Source: Planctomycetota bacterium
GTDB lineage: Bacteria > Planctomycetota > UBA1135 > UBA2386
Direction of reading: 5' to 3'
Assembly: GCA_020638695.1 (NCBI GenBank)
Contig: JACKIB010000002.1
Coordinates: 345,987 to 409,986 of the forward strand
DNA length: 64,000 nucleotides
The position numbers and the translations under genes are program-made. The notes under the pieces were generated by a model. It ran no database searches. It saw only the letters and a program-made list of their open reading frames with translations, and had not been told where the DNA came from. Shown here in pieces: positions 17,368 to 26,258 of the stretch; the first letter of the stretch is position 1, and each line of letters begins with the position of its first letter.

Positions 17368-19173
17368 TCAGCGGCGGACAGAGACGAAGGTCATCATCCC
17401 CTTGCTGCCGTGTTCGAGGAAGTGGCAGTGCAGCAGCCACCCACCGGACCGACCGATCCCGGGCGCCAACCCGCCCGCCATCAGTTCGTCGGGACGGCGC
17501 CGCAACGCCGGGGCGAGCCCCGAATCGTCGAAGCGGACGGCGATCCGCACCACGGTGTGGCTGCGGCCGAGGATCAACCCCGGGCGTTTGGGGATCTGGA
17601 TCGTGTCCTCGTCCGCCAACCGCAGCGGCTTCAGCCGGTGGTTGTTCTTCGGTTCGTCGAGATCGATGAACTCGGTGCCGAGGTGCTGCATCACGAACCC
17701 GTGCAGGTGCACGTTGTGGTCGCTACCGGTGAAGTTGACAACCTCCAGGCAGCGTGCCTCGCCGACCTTCACCTGGCATCCGTCATCCGGCCCGAGCTTC
17801 ATCATCGCCAGCGGCAGGTAGTCCATCGGCAGCGCGACCTTGCGCGCGTGCGCCGCCGCGAGCAGCTCCTTGGCCTTGTCGACCGCGAGGAAGAACATCA
17901 CGTCGCCGGTGATCCGGTCCGGCATCATGTGGCCGAAAACCACCGGCAGGACTTCGCGGGTCGGCTCCACCTCGATCGGCTGCACCGGATCGTGGCGGAG
18001 CGCATCGGGCGGTGACCACGCTTCTCTCTGCCCCGCCGCGGTGCGGAATCGCAGCAGGACGCCCGGCGGCTCGGCACCGTCGAAGTGGTCATGGCCGAAC
18101 TGCAGGTCGCCGAGCGGAGCGCGGAACGCCACGTGCTTGCCCTTGATGTAGTCGTGGGACTCGACGACCACGTCGGCACCGGGATCGCCCGTGGCGACCA
18201 ACACCGACTCGAAGCGGTCCCCCGGGGTCAGCGTCACACCGACCGCCGGATCGGGATTCGAGATATCGAGATCGTGATGGCCGCGGTTGTCCTTCACCTT
18301 GCCGATCGGCACCACCACCTCGGCCCGATTCCACAACCCCTGATCGCTGCCGACGCCGTACCAGACCGCGTGGTCCTTCGGAACACTGAGCCGCCAGAGG
18401 TTGCCGTTGCTGGCGCTGAGGAAGCGCAACCGATACCCGAGCCCACGCTGCAGCTCGCCACCGCGCATCCCTTCGTCGGCGAGCAGGCGGCCGTTGACCA
18501 ACCGGTGCGTGCCCAGCCGCGAGTTGACCAGATCCTCGGCGCGCTTCCACGGCACGAACTCCGCGCGGGGATCGGTGGAGAACGGCGCGAGCTGGTTGTC
18601 GTCCCCGAGCTTGATGTCGTCGAGGAACACCACCAGATCCCGCTCCGGCGCGACGCCGAGCTTCTTGTCGTGCTGCGGATCGCGCACGATCAGCGCCCCG
18701 TAGAGGCCCTTCTCCACCTGCTCGTTGGTGTGGATGTGCGGGTGATACCAGAACGTGCCCGCACGATTGGCGACGAACTCGTAGCGGAAGTGGCCTGAAC
18801 TCGGCACCGGCTGCTGCGCCAGCTCGCTGCCGTCCATGTGCGCGGGGGTAGCGACTCCGTGCCAGTGAATCGTGGTCGGTTCCGGCAGCAGGTTGACCAA
18901 GTGGACCACCACGCGATCGCCGAGCTGCACGTCGAGCGTCGGACCGGGCATCGTGCCGTTGTAGGTCCATAGATTGGTCTTCGCGCCGGGCACCAGCTGC
19001 ACCGCGCGGGGCGCCGCGACCAGCACGGTCTCGAACACCCGCGGGTCGGGGTTGTGGTCGCGCGCCCGCGGCGGTTGCGGAAGCACCTGCTGCGGAAGCA
19101 CCTGGGCCGACAGTGCGGTGAGGAGGGCCGGCGCGAGCAGACACGCCGCGGCGGGAAGGGATGGACGGATCAT
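17368..19173 (-). CDS. Multicopper oxidase
   Basis: 601 residues with a signal peptide (MIRPSLPAAACLLAPALLTALSAQ). Cupredoxin domains carry all four copper motifs: HWHG (103-106), WYHPHIH (142-148), HNVHLHG (486-492) and HCHFLEH (582-588). Such enzymes couple one-electron oxidation of metals or phenols to reduction of oxygen to water in the periplasm. The axial position after the HCH motif (HCHFLEHGSKGMM) is compatible with a type-1 copper site. The ATG is fixed by the signal peptide; TAGCAT lies 20 bases upstream and elements C and A begin 75 bases upstream. Substrate cannot be read from the sequence. Confidence 0.88.
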   Translation of the reverse strand: MIRPSLPAAACLLAPALLTALSAQVLPQQVLPQPPRARDHNPDPRVFETVLVAAPRAVQLVPGAKTNLWTYNGTMPGPTLDVQLGDRVVVHLVNLLPEPTTIHWHGVATPAHMDGSELAQQPVPSSGHFRYEFVANRAGTFWYHPHIHTNEQVEKGLYGALIVRDPQHDKKLGVAPERDLVVFLDDIKLGDDNQLAPFSTDPRAEFVPWKRAEDLVNSRLGTHRLVNGRLLADEGMRGGELQRGLGYRLRFLSASNGNLWRLSVPKDHAVWYGVGSDQGLWNRAEVVVPIGKVKDNRGHHDLDISNPDPAVGVTLTPGDRFESVLVATGDPGADVVVESHDYIKGKHVAFRAPLGDLQFGHDHFDGAEPPGVLLRFRTAAGQREAWSPPDALRHDPVQPIEVEPTREVLPVVFGHMMPDRITGDVMFFLAVDKAKELLAAAHARKVALPMDYLPLAMMKLGPDDGCQVKVGEARCLEVVNFTGSDHNVHLHGFVMQHLGTEFIDLDEPKNNHRLKPLRLADEDTIQIPKRPGLILGRSHTVVRIAVRFDDSGLAPALRRRPDELMAGGLAPGIGRSGGWLLHCHFLEHGSKGMMTFVSVRR

Positions 19174-19247
19174 GGCTGCGGCGGACCCCTGCGATGCTAC
19201 CCGCCCACCGATGCGAGGCACGCGCCGATCCCGGTGTCGGGCTGCAT

Positions 19248-19417
19248 CTAGTGGGGTGTGTCCGAAGTTCGTTGCATAAGTCGTCGAGTCATGCGGTTCG
19301 CTCGCAAGGAGCTGCGACGACACCGGCTTGTTGGTGGACAAGCTGAGGAGCTGCGACGCCGCGAGCGGGCCGTAGGGCCGGCGACCTATGTGACCAACTT
19401 CGGACACACCCCACTAG
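19248..19417. mobile_element. MITE-like element C (170 bp)
   Basis: Perfect 22-base terminal inverted repeats start CTAGTGGGGTGTGTCCGAAG at the left and are exactly complemented at the right end; similarity continues beyond a mismatch. The interior has a 13-base direct repeat, AGGAGCTGCGACG, flanking a GCTTGT/ACAAGC hairpin. No gene fits. The right-hand CTAG is shared with element A copy 2, as A and B share one in the kyn locus. Confidence 0.72.
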
Positions 19418-19597
19418 CCCGGACTATTCATGACCGAGCTGCTGCGATCGCGCAAGTTCGCTGCTGGCTTCGTCGAACGTCAGAACCTGCTCCTCGACGG
19501 GGAGGCACCCCGCCTCCGGGCAGAACCTGCCGGTCTCCTTGCCAGCAACAACCTTGCACGATCTCGCGACGCTGCTCATGAGAATAGTCCGGGCTAG
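19414..19597. mobile_element. MITE-like element A, copy 2 (184 bp, inverted relative to copy 1)
   Basis: The reverse complement of this segment matches 487-668 throughout, with a 2-base insertion near one end and two substitutions. The ends are again CTAGCCCGGACTATT-type and the element is immediately abutted to element C at CTAG. The near identity of two copies 19 kb apart indicates recent mobility. Confidence 0.8.
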
Positions 19598-19661
19598 CGG
19601 ACTCGGTTCGGGTTCGCCACGTCGATCTGACGCGAGCTGCCGGCGCAGCGCGATGGGCGCG

Positions 19662-20411
19662 CTAACCGTCGAGCGCGTTCAGCAGCCGCGTCTCCATTTC
19701 GGGAACCGACAGCGGCACCGGACCCGTGACCATGCGGTGCAACGCCTCGCGATCGGGCGCCTCCGGCGTGAGCATCGGGTAGCCGGCGTGCAGCAGGTAG
19801 ATGTTCATCGCCACCCAAGCCATCGACAGGTTGAAGTCCGGGAATGGCGCGATCCGAGCGAAGTGCCACAGCACTCGAAACGCCTGGCGCGCCGGGTGCA
19901 GGTGGTTGAAGCGCAGCGGATGGTCGCCGTAGCACACGTCGCGGTTGAAGCGATCCAGACGCTCGGGCAGCACTCCGGCGTCGGGGTACTTCACATACAA
20001 CACCGAGTCCCAAGGCGCATCCCGGCGCAGGTGGTTGTTGCGGAACCGCGGAACATCGCGGGTCAGCTGTTTGAACAGGGACGCCATCAGCCACCCGTCC
20101 GGCGCTCGGCCACCGGCACCCCAGTCGACCGCACACTCGTAGACGCGGTGCATGCCGCTGATCAGCGCCCGCTCGTGCGCAGCTCCGCCCGAACCGCGGA
20201 TCACCGAAGCGACGTCACCGGCCGCGACCGGCAGGCCACGCAACCCGAGCACCGCAGCGACGAACGCGCAGGGCTCGGCGCGCGGAATCTCCGGGATCCC
20301 GGCCCCCGCCACCAGCACCTTGGCGTCCGTGGGGACGCCGGAGAACCGGTGCGCGAGCTCGAGATCGAGCAACTGCAGCGCGTTCCATCCGAGGGGATCT
20401 GCGTCCGCCAT
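19662..20411 (-). CDS. Fic-like protein with degenerate active site
   Basis: 249 residues. The C-terminal half follows the Fic/Doc layout: an AGVLPERLDRFN segment, HPARQAFRVLWHFARI, then APFPDFNLSMAW where HPFxxGNGRxxR is expected, then AMNIYLLHAGYPML. The catalytic His is Ala188 and the GNGR anion hole reads FNLS, so AMP transfer as in Fic enzymes is unlikely. The N-terminal 110 residues are unrelated to known Fic accessory domains. It is encoded 59 bases after the methyltransferase-like/TPR gene in the same direction. Confidence 0.55.
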   Translation of the reverse strand: MADADPLGWNALQLLDLELAHRFSGVPTDAKVLVAGAGIPEIPRAEPCAFVAAVLGLRGLPVAAGDVASVIRGSGGAAHERALISGMHRVYECAVDWGAGGRAPDGWLMASLFKQLTRDVPRFRNNHLRRDAPWDSVLYVKYPDAGVLPERLDRFNRDVCYGDHPLRFNHLHPARQAFRVLWHFARIAPFPDFNLSMAWVAMNIYLLHAGYPMLTPEAPDREALHRMVTGPVPLSVPEMETRLLNALDG

Positions 20412-20470
20412 ACTCCCCTCACATCGGCATTCCGCCGTCGAACCACGAACGAATCGTGGCTCCGCAGGAG

Positions 20471-21316
20471 CTACACCGGCTGGACGCGCTGCGACGGAGT
20501 CGCCCGCACCGGCCGCTGGCCGACCGGGGATCCCGACGGAGCGGTCGGGATACCGACCGTTCGCGTCGACGACAGCGACTCGCGCGCCAGCGCCAGCCAC
20601 CGCTTGACCTCGGCGTTGCTCGGATCGAGCGCAGCCGCAGTTCCCAGTTCCTGCATCGCCTCGGCCCAGCGGCTCTGCGTCGCGTAGGTCATGCCCAGGC
20701 CGAAGTGCGCCTCGGCACTGTTCGGCTCCTGCTGCAGGACCTTGCCGAAGCACTCCGCAGCGAGTCCGGGGTCCCCGGTCTGCAGCATGAGCGTGCCGAT
20801 CTGGAAGTAGTACTCGGTTCGCGCCGCGGCGCTCGCCGCCACGTGCTGCACGATCGACGGACCGTGCACTCCGAGCGGCTGCCGAACCGCAGCCACCGCA
20901 CTGCGCTCGGCGACCACCAGGATGGTCTCGCCCGGCACTACCGCGTCGATCTTGGTCAACACGAAGCCCCCGGCCGAGGCCAGCAGGCTCGCCAGCCCTT
21001 GCACCGTGAAGGTGCCCTGCCCGGGCGACGCAGCCGGCGTCGCGCGATCCGTGGCGATCAGCACGACCTTGCCACCCTCACGGATGATGCGGGCGAACCC
21101 GCGCAACGCCGCGATCGGGTCGGACGCGACGTCCAGACCCCCGATGCTGACCAGCGTATCCACCGAGGCATCGTGCAGCGTCGCCAGCGCCGAACCCGCA
21201 ACCGAGCGCTCGACGCCCGGGACGGACACGTGCCACGCGCCCTCGATCTGCACCGTCGTGCCCTTCACCCAAGGAGAGATCGCACCGATCTCACGACTCC
21301 AGTCCTTTGCCGCCAT
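20471..21316 (-). CDS. Methyltransferase-like domain plus TPR protein
   Basis: 281 residues. Residues about 45-130 resemble the second half of a class-I methyltransferase (DTLVSIGGLDVASDPIAALRGFARIIREGGKVVLIATD), but the glycine-rich SAM-binding motif I is not evident. Residues about 165-240 contain two tetratricopeptide repeats (YYFQIGTLMLQTGDPGLAAECFGKVLQQEPNSAEAHFGLG and the next). The ATG beginning MAAKDWS is chosen because GAGGAG lies just upstream. It may be a scaffold derived from a methyltransferase. Its role with the Fic-like gene is unknown. Confidence 0.55.
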   Translation of the reverse strand: MAAKDWSREIGAISPWVKGTTVQIEGAWHVSVPGVERSVAGSALATLHDASVDTLVSIGGLDVASDPIAALRGFARIIREGGKVVLIATDRATPAASPGQGTFTVQGLASLLASAGGFVLTKIDAVVPGETILVVAERSAVAAVRQPLGVHGPSIVQHVAASAAARTEYYFQIGTLMLQTGDPGLAAECFGKVLQQEPNSAEAHFGLGMTYATQSRWAEAMQELGTAAALDPSNAEVKRWLALARESLSSTRTVGIPTAPSGSPVGQRPVRATPSQRVQPV

Positions 21317-21417
21317 GTGACTCCTCTGCATCGGGCGCGCCGCGCACCGCCTCCAAAACCGACTCCCCGCGCTATCGGGACTTCCGGCCGGACCACTTGA
21401 GCCTTAGTTGTTCGGGC

Positions 21418-23100
21418 ATGCGCATGCTCCTCGCGGTGCTCTGCCTGAGCCTCCCCCTCGCCGGCCAAGACGGCGGCGACCCGACCGCCGACCTCGCGGC
21501 ATTCGACAGCTGGCTGAAGGACTACAAGTCCGGAGCTATCCGACTGCTGCAGAAGGGCCAGGTCGTCGAATCGGAGCTCAATCGGGTGCGCGCGGTGATC
21601 TCCGGTGTCGCGAAGTGGAACACCCTCACCACCGCGAAGCGCCTGTTCGAACTGGCAAGTCTCGACATCCTGCCGCCGGGTAGCGCCCGCTCGTCGACCG
21701 ATCGCGCGGCGTTCCTCACCGAGATCCGGATCTTCCAGGTCCGTGGCCTCGCGCGCGACGCAATCGCCACCATGGATGCCCGCGAGATCGAGGACTGGCT
21801 GCTCGAGGTGGTCAAGAAGCGCCCGGACAAGGCCTACGGCGACGTGGCATCGGCATCCGGCGCCGCGCTACGGATCCTCGCCCAGCGTCCGAGCGAACGG
21901 GCCAAGAAGGCCATGCTCGAGGCGTGTGGCAGCTTCAAGCCGGAAGTTCGGGTGCACGCGGTGAACGCGATGAGCACCGCACCCAGCCTGGCGCTGGTCC
22001 CGCACTTCGCCGGCCTGCTGCGCGACAAGGAACCCTACGTGCGGATCGCCGCGATCAACGGCATGTGCCGCGCGCTGGCACCGCACACCGACGAGACCCG
22101 CCACGCCAAGGTCGAGGCGAAGATCGCCCAGCTGCGCGACACGACGATCGACGCGATCCGTCCGGTGATCCTGCGCGACAAGGTCTGGCAGGTCCGCGCG
22201 TGCGCGCGCGAGAACCTGGCGATCCTCAAGACCAAGAAGTCCATCCCGGTGCTGATCGAAGCGCTGGCCGCCGAACTGGCCCGCAAGAAGGACCCATGGT
22301 CGTTGGACGTCCGCCTGCACCGCACACTGGAGGGGCTCACCGGGATCCGCATGCCACTCGGCCAGGTCCAGACCTGGCAGGCATTCTGGCGCAAGGAAGG
22401 GGCGACTTTCGCATTCGCCCGTGAGCAACCCAAGGGCAAGCAGAACGGCAAGGAAGCGAAGTCCTCGAAGTACGAGAAGTTCTTCAAGCTGGAGCTGCAG
22501 TCCAACCGCCTGCTGTTCGTCATCGACCTGTCCGGGTCGATGGTCGAGCCGATCACCCTCAAGACCTTCGGCGTCGGCACCGGCGCCGGCGCCCCCGAGA
22601 AGCGCACGACCACCAAGGCGAAGCTAGTGGTGGAAGAGCTGAAGAAGATGGTGATGACGCTGAAGGACGGTGATCTGTTCAACATCATCGTGTTCAGCGA
22701 CGACGTGCGCGTCTGGCGCGCGCGCGACGACGGGCGACCCGCGCTGGTCAAGATGAGCGATCAAGTGCGCGACGATCTGCTCGGCGGCTACCTCGACAAT
22801 CTCCAGCCCGCCGGGCTGACCAACCTACACGGCGCGCTCGACTGCGCCTTGGGGTTCGGGGGTCGCGGTCTGCACGACAAGTACTACGAGCTCGGCTACG
22901 ACACGCTGTACGTGCTGAGCGACGGCGCGCCGACCACCGGGAAGGTCACCGACACCGAGGAGATCCTGCGGATGGTCCGCGAGGTCAACTCGCTGCGGCG
23001 GTTGACCATCAACACGATCACCTTCGGCTTCCTCAATCAGGTCGCGTTCCTGAAGAAGCTCGCCGAGCAGAACGGCGGGCGCCACATCCACGTCGACTGA
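21418..23100 (+). CDS. Secreted HEAT-repeat and von Willebrand factor A protein
   Basis: 560 residues with a short signal peptide (MRMLLAVLCLSLPLAGQ). Residues about 110-310 form helical HEAT-like repeats (KPEVRVHAVNAMSTAPSLALVPHFAGLLRDKEPYVRIAAINGM is characteristic). Residues about 355-555 form a vWA domain with an intact MIDAS, VIDLSGSMVEP (DxSxS), and VLSDGAPTTGK. It is likely an extracytoplasmic metal-dependent adhesion or scaffold protein. The gene stands alone, divergent from the TPR gene. Confidence 0.8.
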   Translation: MRMLLAVLCLSLPLAGQDGGDPTADLAAFDSWLKDYKSGAIRLLQKGQVVESELNRVRAVISGVAKWNTLTTAKRLFELASLDILPPGSARSSTDRAAFLTEIRIFQVRGLARDAIATMDAREIEDWLLEVVKKRPDKAYGDVASASGAALRILAQRPSERAKKAMLEACGSFKPEVRVHAVNAMSTAPSLALVPHFAGLLRDKEPYVRIAAINGMCRALAPHTDETRHAKVEAKIAQLRDTTIDAIRPVILRDKVWQVRACARENLAILKTKKSIPVLIEALAAELARKKDPWSLDVRLHRTLEGLTGIRMPLGQVQTWQAFWRKEGATFAFAREQPKGKQNGKEAKSSKYEKFFKLELQSNRLLFVIDLSGSMVEPITLKTFGVGTGAGAPEKRTTTKAKLVVEELKKMVMTLKDGDLFNIIVFSDDVRVWRARDDGRPALVKMSDQVRDDLLGGYLDNLQPAGLTNLHGALDCALGFGGRGLHDKYYELGYDTLYVLSDGAPTTGKVTDTEEILRMVREVNSLRRLTINTITFGFLNQVAFLKKLAEQNGGRHIHVD

Positions 23101-23381
23101 GCGGCAGGGGCCGCGGATCGTGCCGGCACGCGACGATCCTCCGGTACCTTCCAAGACACCTGCGCGGCTGTTTCTCCAGCGAGCAGCGGCACCGGAAGAT
23201 CCAACAAGCGAGCGGCCGAGGCCTCATCGCGGCGCGCAGCGCCGCGCCCACCCAAGGCCTTGGGTGCGGCCTTGACCGCGATAGGCGGCGGTCGGCGGCG
23301 CAAGCACAAGGTGCTTGCGACCGCGGATTCGCTGCCGCGGCTGCAGATTCCAGCCCCGGCCATTCGTGCGCGCGTCACGGG

Positions 23382-23450
23382 CTCGTGCGAGGCTGTCGCT
23401 GGCAAGGAGAACAGCAGGCTCGGCCCGGAGGCGGAGTGCATTCCCGTCAC
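23382..23450 (+). repeat. Diverged partial relative of element A
   Basis: About 66 bases align at roughly 80% with the left half of element A copy 1, including the exact run GCTGGCAAGGAGAAC and GCCCGGAGGCGG. The CTAG ends are absent. It is an old, truncated or distantly related copy. Confidence 0.55.
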
Positions 23451-23533
23451 GCGCTGAGGATTCGGGCGGACGGTCCGGGGTTCCATCGCGACCCGCTCGC
23501 GAATCGGATCCGCCGTTGGAATGCGCGGGGGTT

Positions 23534-23592
23534 CGACGACTCCCGCGTGCCGCCGCGGGGGCGTAGCTTCGAGTCGTCGGGGTTTTCTTTTC
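23534..23592 (+). terminator. Possible intrinsic terminator or attenuator
   Basis: CGACGACTC (23534-23542) pairs perfectly with GAGTCGTCG (23571-23579), enclosing further CCGCG/CGCGG pairs. It is followed by GGGTTTTCTTTTC, the only T-rich run nearby. It lies 73 bases before the DUF669 gene, so it could end vWA-gene transcription or attenuate the downstream gene. Confidence 0.45.
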
Positions 23593-23664
23593 GCGCATGC
23601 GTCACCTCCACGGCGATCGGGGCACCGGGGAGTGAATGCCCCCGGCATCGACGCGAGGACAGAG

Positions 23665-24117
23665 ATGAAGATCGAGTTCAACAACACCGACGGAGTCCAG
23701 GACTATGTTTCCGTTCCCGCTGGCACGTACCTGTGCCGCATCGTCGATGTCCGTGAGGGCACGACCGCTTCCGGGGACGTCCGATGGTCCGTGCAGCTCC
23801 TGGTGGCGGAAGGCGAGTTCACCGGCCGCCACGCGGCATGGGACAGCGTGGTGTTCTCCGCCCGCGGCCTGAATCGAGTGCGGCACGTGTTCAGTGCCCT
23901 CGGGCTGCCGACCGACGGCAAGGTGGAGGTCGAGCCGAAGGACTTGCTGGACCGACAGCTGTTCGCGACCCTGCGCCCGGCGGAGTACGTGTCGCCCGAT
24001 GGCACGGTGACGCGACGCAACGAGGTCCCGTACACCGGCTATCGCGCACTCGATCCGGGAGCGGACTGCCGACCGGACAACCGACACACACCCGAGGAGT
24101 CGGACCTGCCGTTCTGA
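23665..24117 (+). CDS. DUF669-like single-strand-binding candidate
   Basis: 150 residues resembling DUF669, a family best known from phages next to replication and recombination genes. Conserved features are YVSVPAGTYLCRIVDVREG, LLVAEGEFTGRHAAWDSVVF and RVRHVFSALGLPTDG. The C-terminus, EESDLPF, resembles the acidic tip of bacterial SSB proteins (DDDIPF) that recruits DNA repair enzymes. ligA follows 128 bases downstream on the same strand. I infer a DNA-binding protein with an SSB-like interaction tail. A GAGGA sequence precedes the ATG. A prophage origin is possible, but no other phage gene is present. Confidence 0.62.
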   Translation: MKIEFNNTDGVQDYVSVPAGTYLCRIVDVREGTTASGDVRWSVQLLVAEGEFTGRHAAWDSVVFSARGLNRVRHVFSALGLPTDGKVEVEPKDLLDRQLFATLRPAEYVSPDGTVTRRNEVPYTGYRALDPGADCRPDNRHTPEESDLPF

Positions 24118-24245
24118 AGCAGGTGACCCGCGGGCAAGCAGAATGCGTGACCGTGGCAGCGACCCCCGAGCTGGGCCGCGTTCCTGACCCATCGATCCAC
24201 ACAGTGGTTCACCGCGCAGGGTCGGCACCGTACAACACCCAGCCC

Positions 24246-26258
24246 GTGAGCCCACGTTCTCGCATCGAACAGCTTCGCCAGGAGATCCGCCGCGCGGACC
24301 AGCTGTACTACGGGGAGGGCCAGCCCGAGCTGAGCGACTCCGAGTACGACGCGTTGTTCCGCGAGCTGCGCGACCTGGAGGCAGAGCACCCTGACCTGAT
24401 CACACCCGACTCCCCCACTCAACGGGTCGGCGCGCCACTCTCCAGCGGGCGCGATGCGGTGCAGGGGGATCACCTGGCACCGATGCTGTCGATCGAGTCG
24501 CTGACCTCGGCCGACGAGGTGCGCGAGTTCGACAGCCGCGCACGCAAGCACCTCGACCTTCCCGACGGAACCGCGCTGCGCTACGCGGTGGAACCCAAGT
24601 TCGACGGGGTGAGCGCGAGCCTGCTGTACGAAGACGGCGCGCTGACTCGCGCGCTCTCCCGGGGCGACGGCGCGCGCGGCGACGACATCACCGCCAGCAT
24701 CCGAACCATCCGCGACGTCCCGCTGCATCTCGAAGGACCTGGCCCATTCCCGACCCGGATCGAGGTTCGCGGCGAAGTGCTGCTGGGCCGCACCGCGTTC
24801 GCTCGTCTGCAGCAGCAGCTCGAGACCACGATGGAGACGCCGTTCCGCAACCCGCGCAACCTGGTGGCCGGCAGTCTGAAGCTGCTCGACCCCAAGATCG
24901 TCGCGCGGCGCCGGCTGGAGTTCATCTGCTGGGGCCTCGGTCACGTCGAGGGATTGTCGGCGACTACCCACACCGAGCAGCAAGCGCGGTTGGCCGAGTT
25001 CGGGTTCCGCATCCCCGAGCCACGGCAGGAAGTGGACGACGTGGACGGGGTGTTGGCCTTCCACCGCGACGTCGAAGCGACGCGCGACGATGCGGAGTAC
25101 GAGATGGACGGAATCGTCGCCAAGGTCAACGAGCTCGACCTGCAGCGGCGACTCGGTCGCCGATCCCGCGCGCCGCGCTGGGTGCTCGCGTTCAAGTTCG
25201 CGCCGCGGCGCGCGACCACCGAAGTGCTGGCAATCACCGCGCAGGTCGGACGCACCGGGGCGATCACGCCGGTGGCGGATCTCGCACCGACCGAACTCGC
25301 CGGGGTGACGGTGCGGCGCGCGACCCTGCACAACTGGGGTTTGCTTCGCGAACGCGACGTTCGCGAGGGTGATTCGGTGGAGATCGAGCGCGCCGGTGAC
25401 GTGATCCCGGAAGTCGTGCACGTGCACACCGAGCGGCGCGGGAAGGGTTCGCGGCAGTTCGAGCCACCCGAGGAATGCCCGGCCTGCGGCAGCGCGCTGG
25501 AGACCGAGGGCGCATTCCTCTACTGCCTCAACCTCGAGTGCCCGGCGCAGATCAAGGGGCGGATCGTGCACATGGCGTCGCGCCGTGCACTCGACATCGG
25601 TCGTCTCGGCCCGAAGTACGTCGACCAGTTGCTCGAAGCCGGACTGATCGCGCACCCCGAGGACGTGTTCACCTTGCGCGAGCGCCGGGAGGAGATCCAG
25701 GCACTGGACCGGTGGGGCGAGCGGAGCTACCTGCGTCTGGCCGAAGAGCTGGAGAAGGCGATGCAGCCCGAGCTGGCGCGCTTCCTCTACGCGCTCGGGA
25801 TCCGCCACGTCGGCGAGACCACCGCACGCGACCTGGCGGAGTCGTTCGAGACGCTCGATGCCTTGCGGACGGCGACGATCGAACAGCTCCAGGAGGTCGA
25901 CGGGGTCGGCGAGGAGGTCGCCAACTCGATCCACAACTTCTTCTCGATCCAGGGCAACCTGCGGTTCCTCGAAGCGGCACGTGACGCGGGGTTGTCGATC
26001 CGCTCGCCGAAGTCAGCCGAGGGACCGCTCGCCGGCCGCGTGTTCTGCTTCACCGGCGGCCTGGCCTCCCTGTCGCGCGACGACGCGCAGCGGTTGGTCG
26101 AGGAGCGCGGCGCCAAGACCAGCAAGTCGATCACCAAGAAGGTCACCGACGTGGTGCTCGGGGAGAACGCCGGCAGCAAGGCCGAAAAGGCCAAGAAGCT
26201 CGAACTCCGCACCCTCGACGAGGCCGCGTTCCTCGCGCTGATCGGACGCGCCACATGA
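24246..26258 (+). CDS. ligA: NAD-dependent DNA ligase
   Basis: 670 residues, full length. The adenylation domain carries KFDG (Lys118, the AMP-accepting residue). An OB fold follows with APRRATTEVLAITAQVGRTG. The four-Cys zinc finger (CPACGSALE and CLNLECPAQ), helix-hairpin-helix repeats (about 470-580) and a C-terminal BRCT domain (LAGRVFCFTGGLASL onward) complete the family architecture. GTG 24246 is chosen because RIEQLRQEIRRADQLYY then sits at the usual N-terminal position. An upstream GTG would add about 34 residues. Its stop overlaps the next start. Confidence 0.95.
   Translation: MSPRSRIEQLRQEIRRADQLYYGEGQPELSDSEYDALFRELRDLEAEHPDLITPDSPTQRVGAPLSSGRDAVQGDHLAPMLSIESLTSADEVREFDSRARKHLDLPDGTALRYAVEPKFDGVSASLLYEDGALTRALSRGDGARGDDITASIRTIRDVPLHLEGPGPFPTRIEVRGEVLLGRTAFARLQQQLETTMETPFRNPRNLVAGSLKLLDPKIVARRRLEFICWGLGHVEGLSATTHTEQQARLAEFGFRIPEPRQEVDDVDGVLAFHRDVEATRDDAEYEMDGIVAKVNELDLQRRLGRRSRAPRWVLAFKFAPRRATTEVLAITAQVGRTGAITPVADLAPTELAGVTVRRATLHNWGLLRERDVREGDSVEIERAGDVIPEVVHVHTERRGKGSRQFEPPEECPACGSALETEGAFLYCLNLECPAQIKGRIVHMASRRALDIGRLGPKYVDQLLEAGLIAHPEDVFTLRERREEIQALDRWGERSYLRLAEELEKAMQPELARFLYALGIRHVGETTARDLAESFETLDALRTATIEQLQEVDGVGEEVANSIHNFFSIQGNLRFLEAARDAGLSIRSPKSAEGPLAGRVFCFTGGLASLSRDDAQRLVEERGAKTSKSITKKVTDVVLGENAGSKAEKAKKLELRTLDEAAFLALIGRAT

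Larger units (their letters stand above)
23101..23664 (+). other. 564-bp palindrome-rich intergenic region
   Basis: No gene was found. It contains GGCGCG-CAGCGC-CGCGCC (23231-23248), the perfect palindrome CACCCAAGGCCTTGGGTG (23249-23266), an 8-bp stem GCAAGCAC-AAG-GTGCTTGC (23300-23318), CCGCGG repeats (23321-23340), a diverged element A segment (23382-23450) and a terminator-like hairpin (23534-23592). Confidence 0.55.

Noticed and set aside
23665..24117. Prophage region
   Set aside because: Only the DUF669 protein is phage-like; no integrase, structural or lysis gene is near.
24039..25934. 631-codon reverse-strand frame
   Set aside because: It is antisense to ligA and lacks any recognisable domain.
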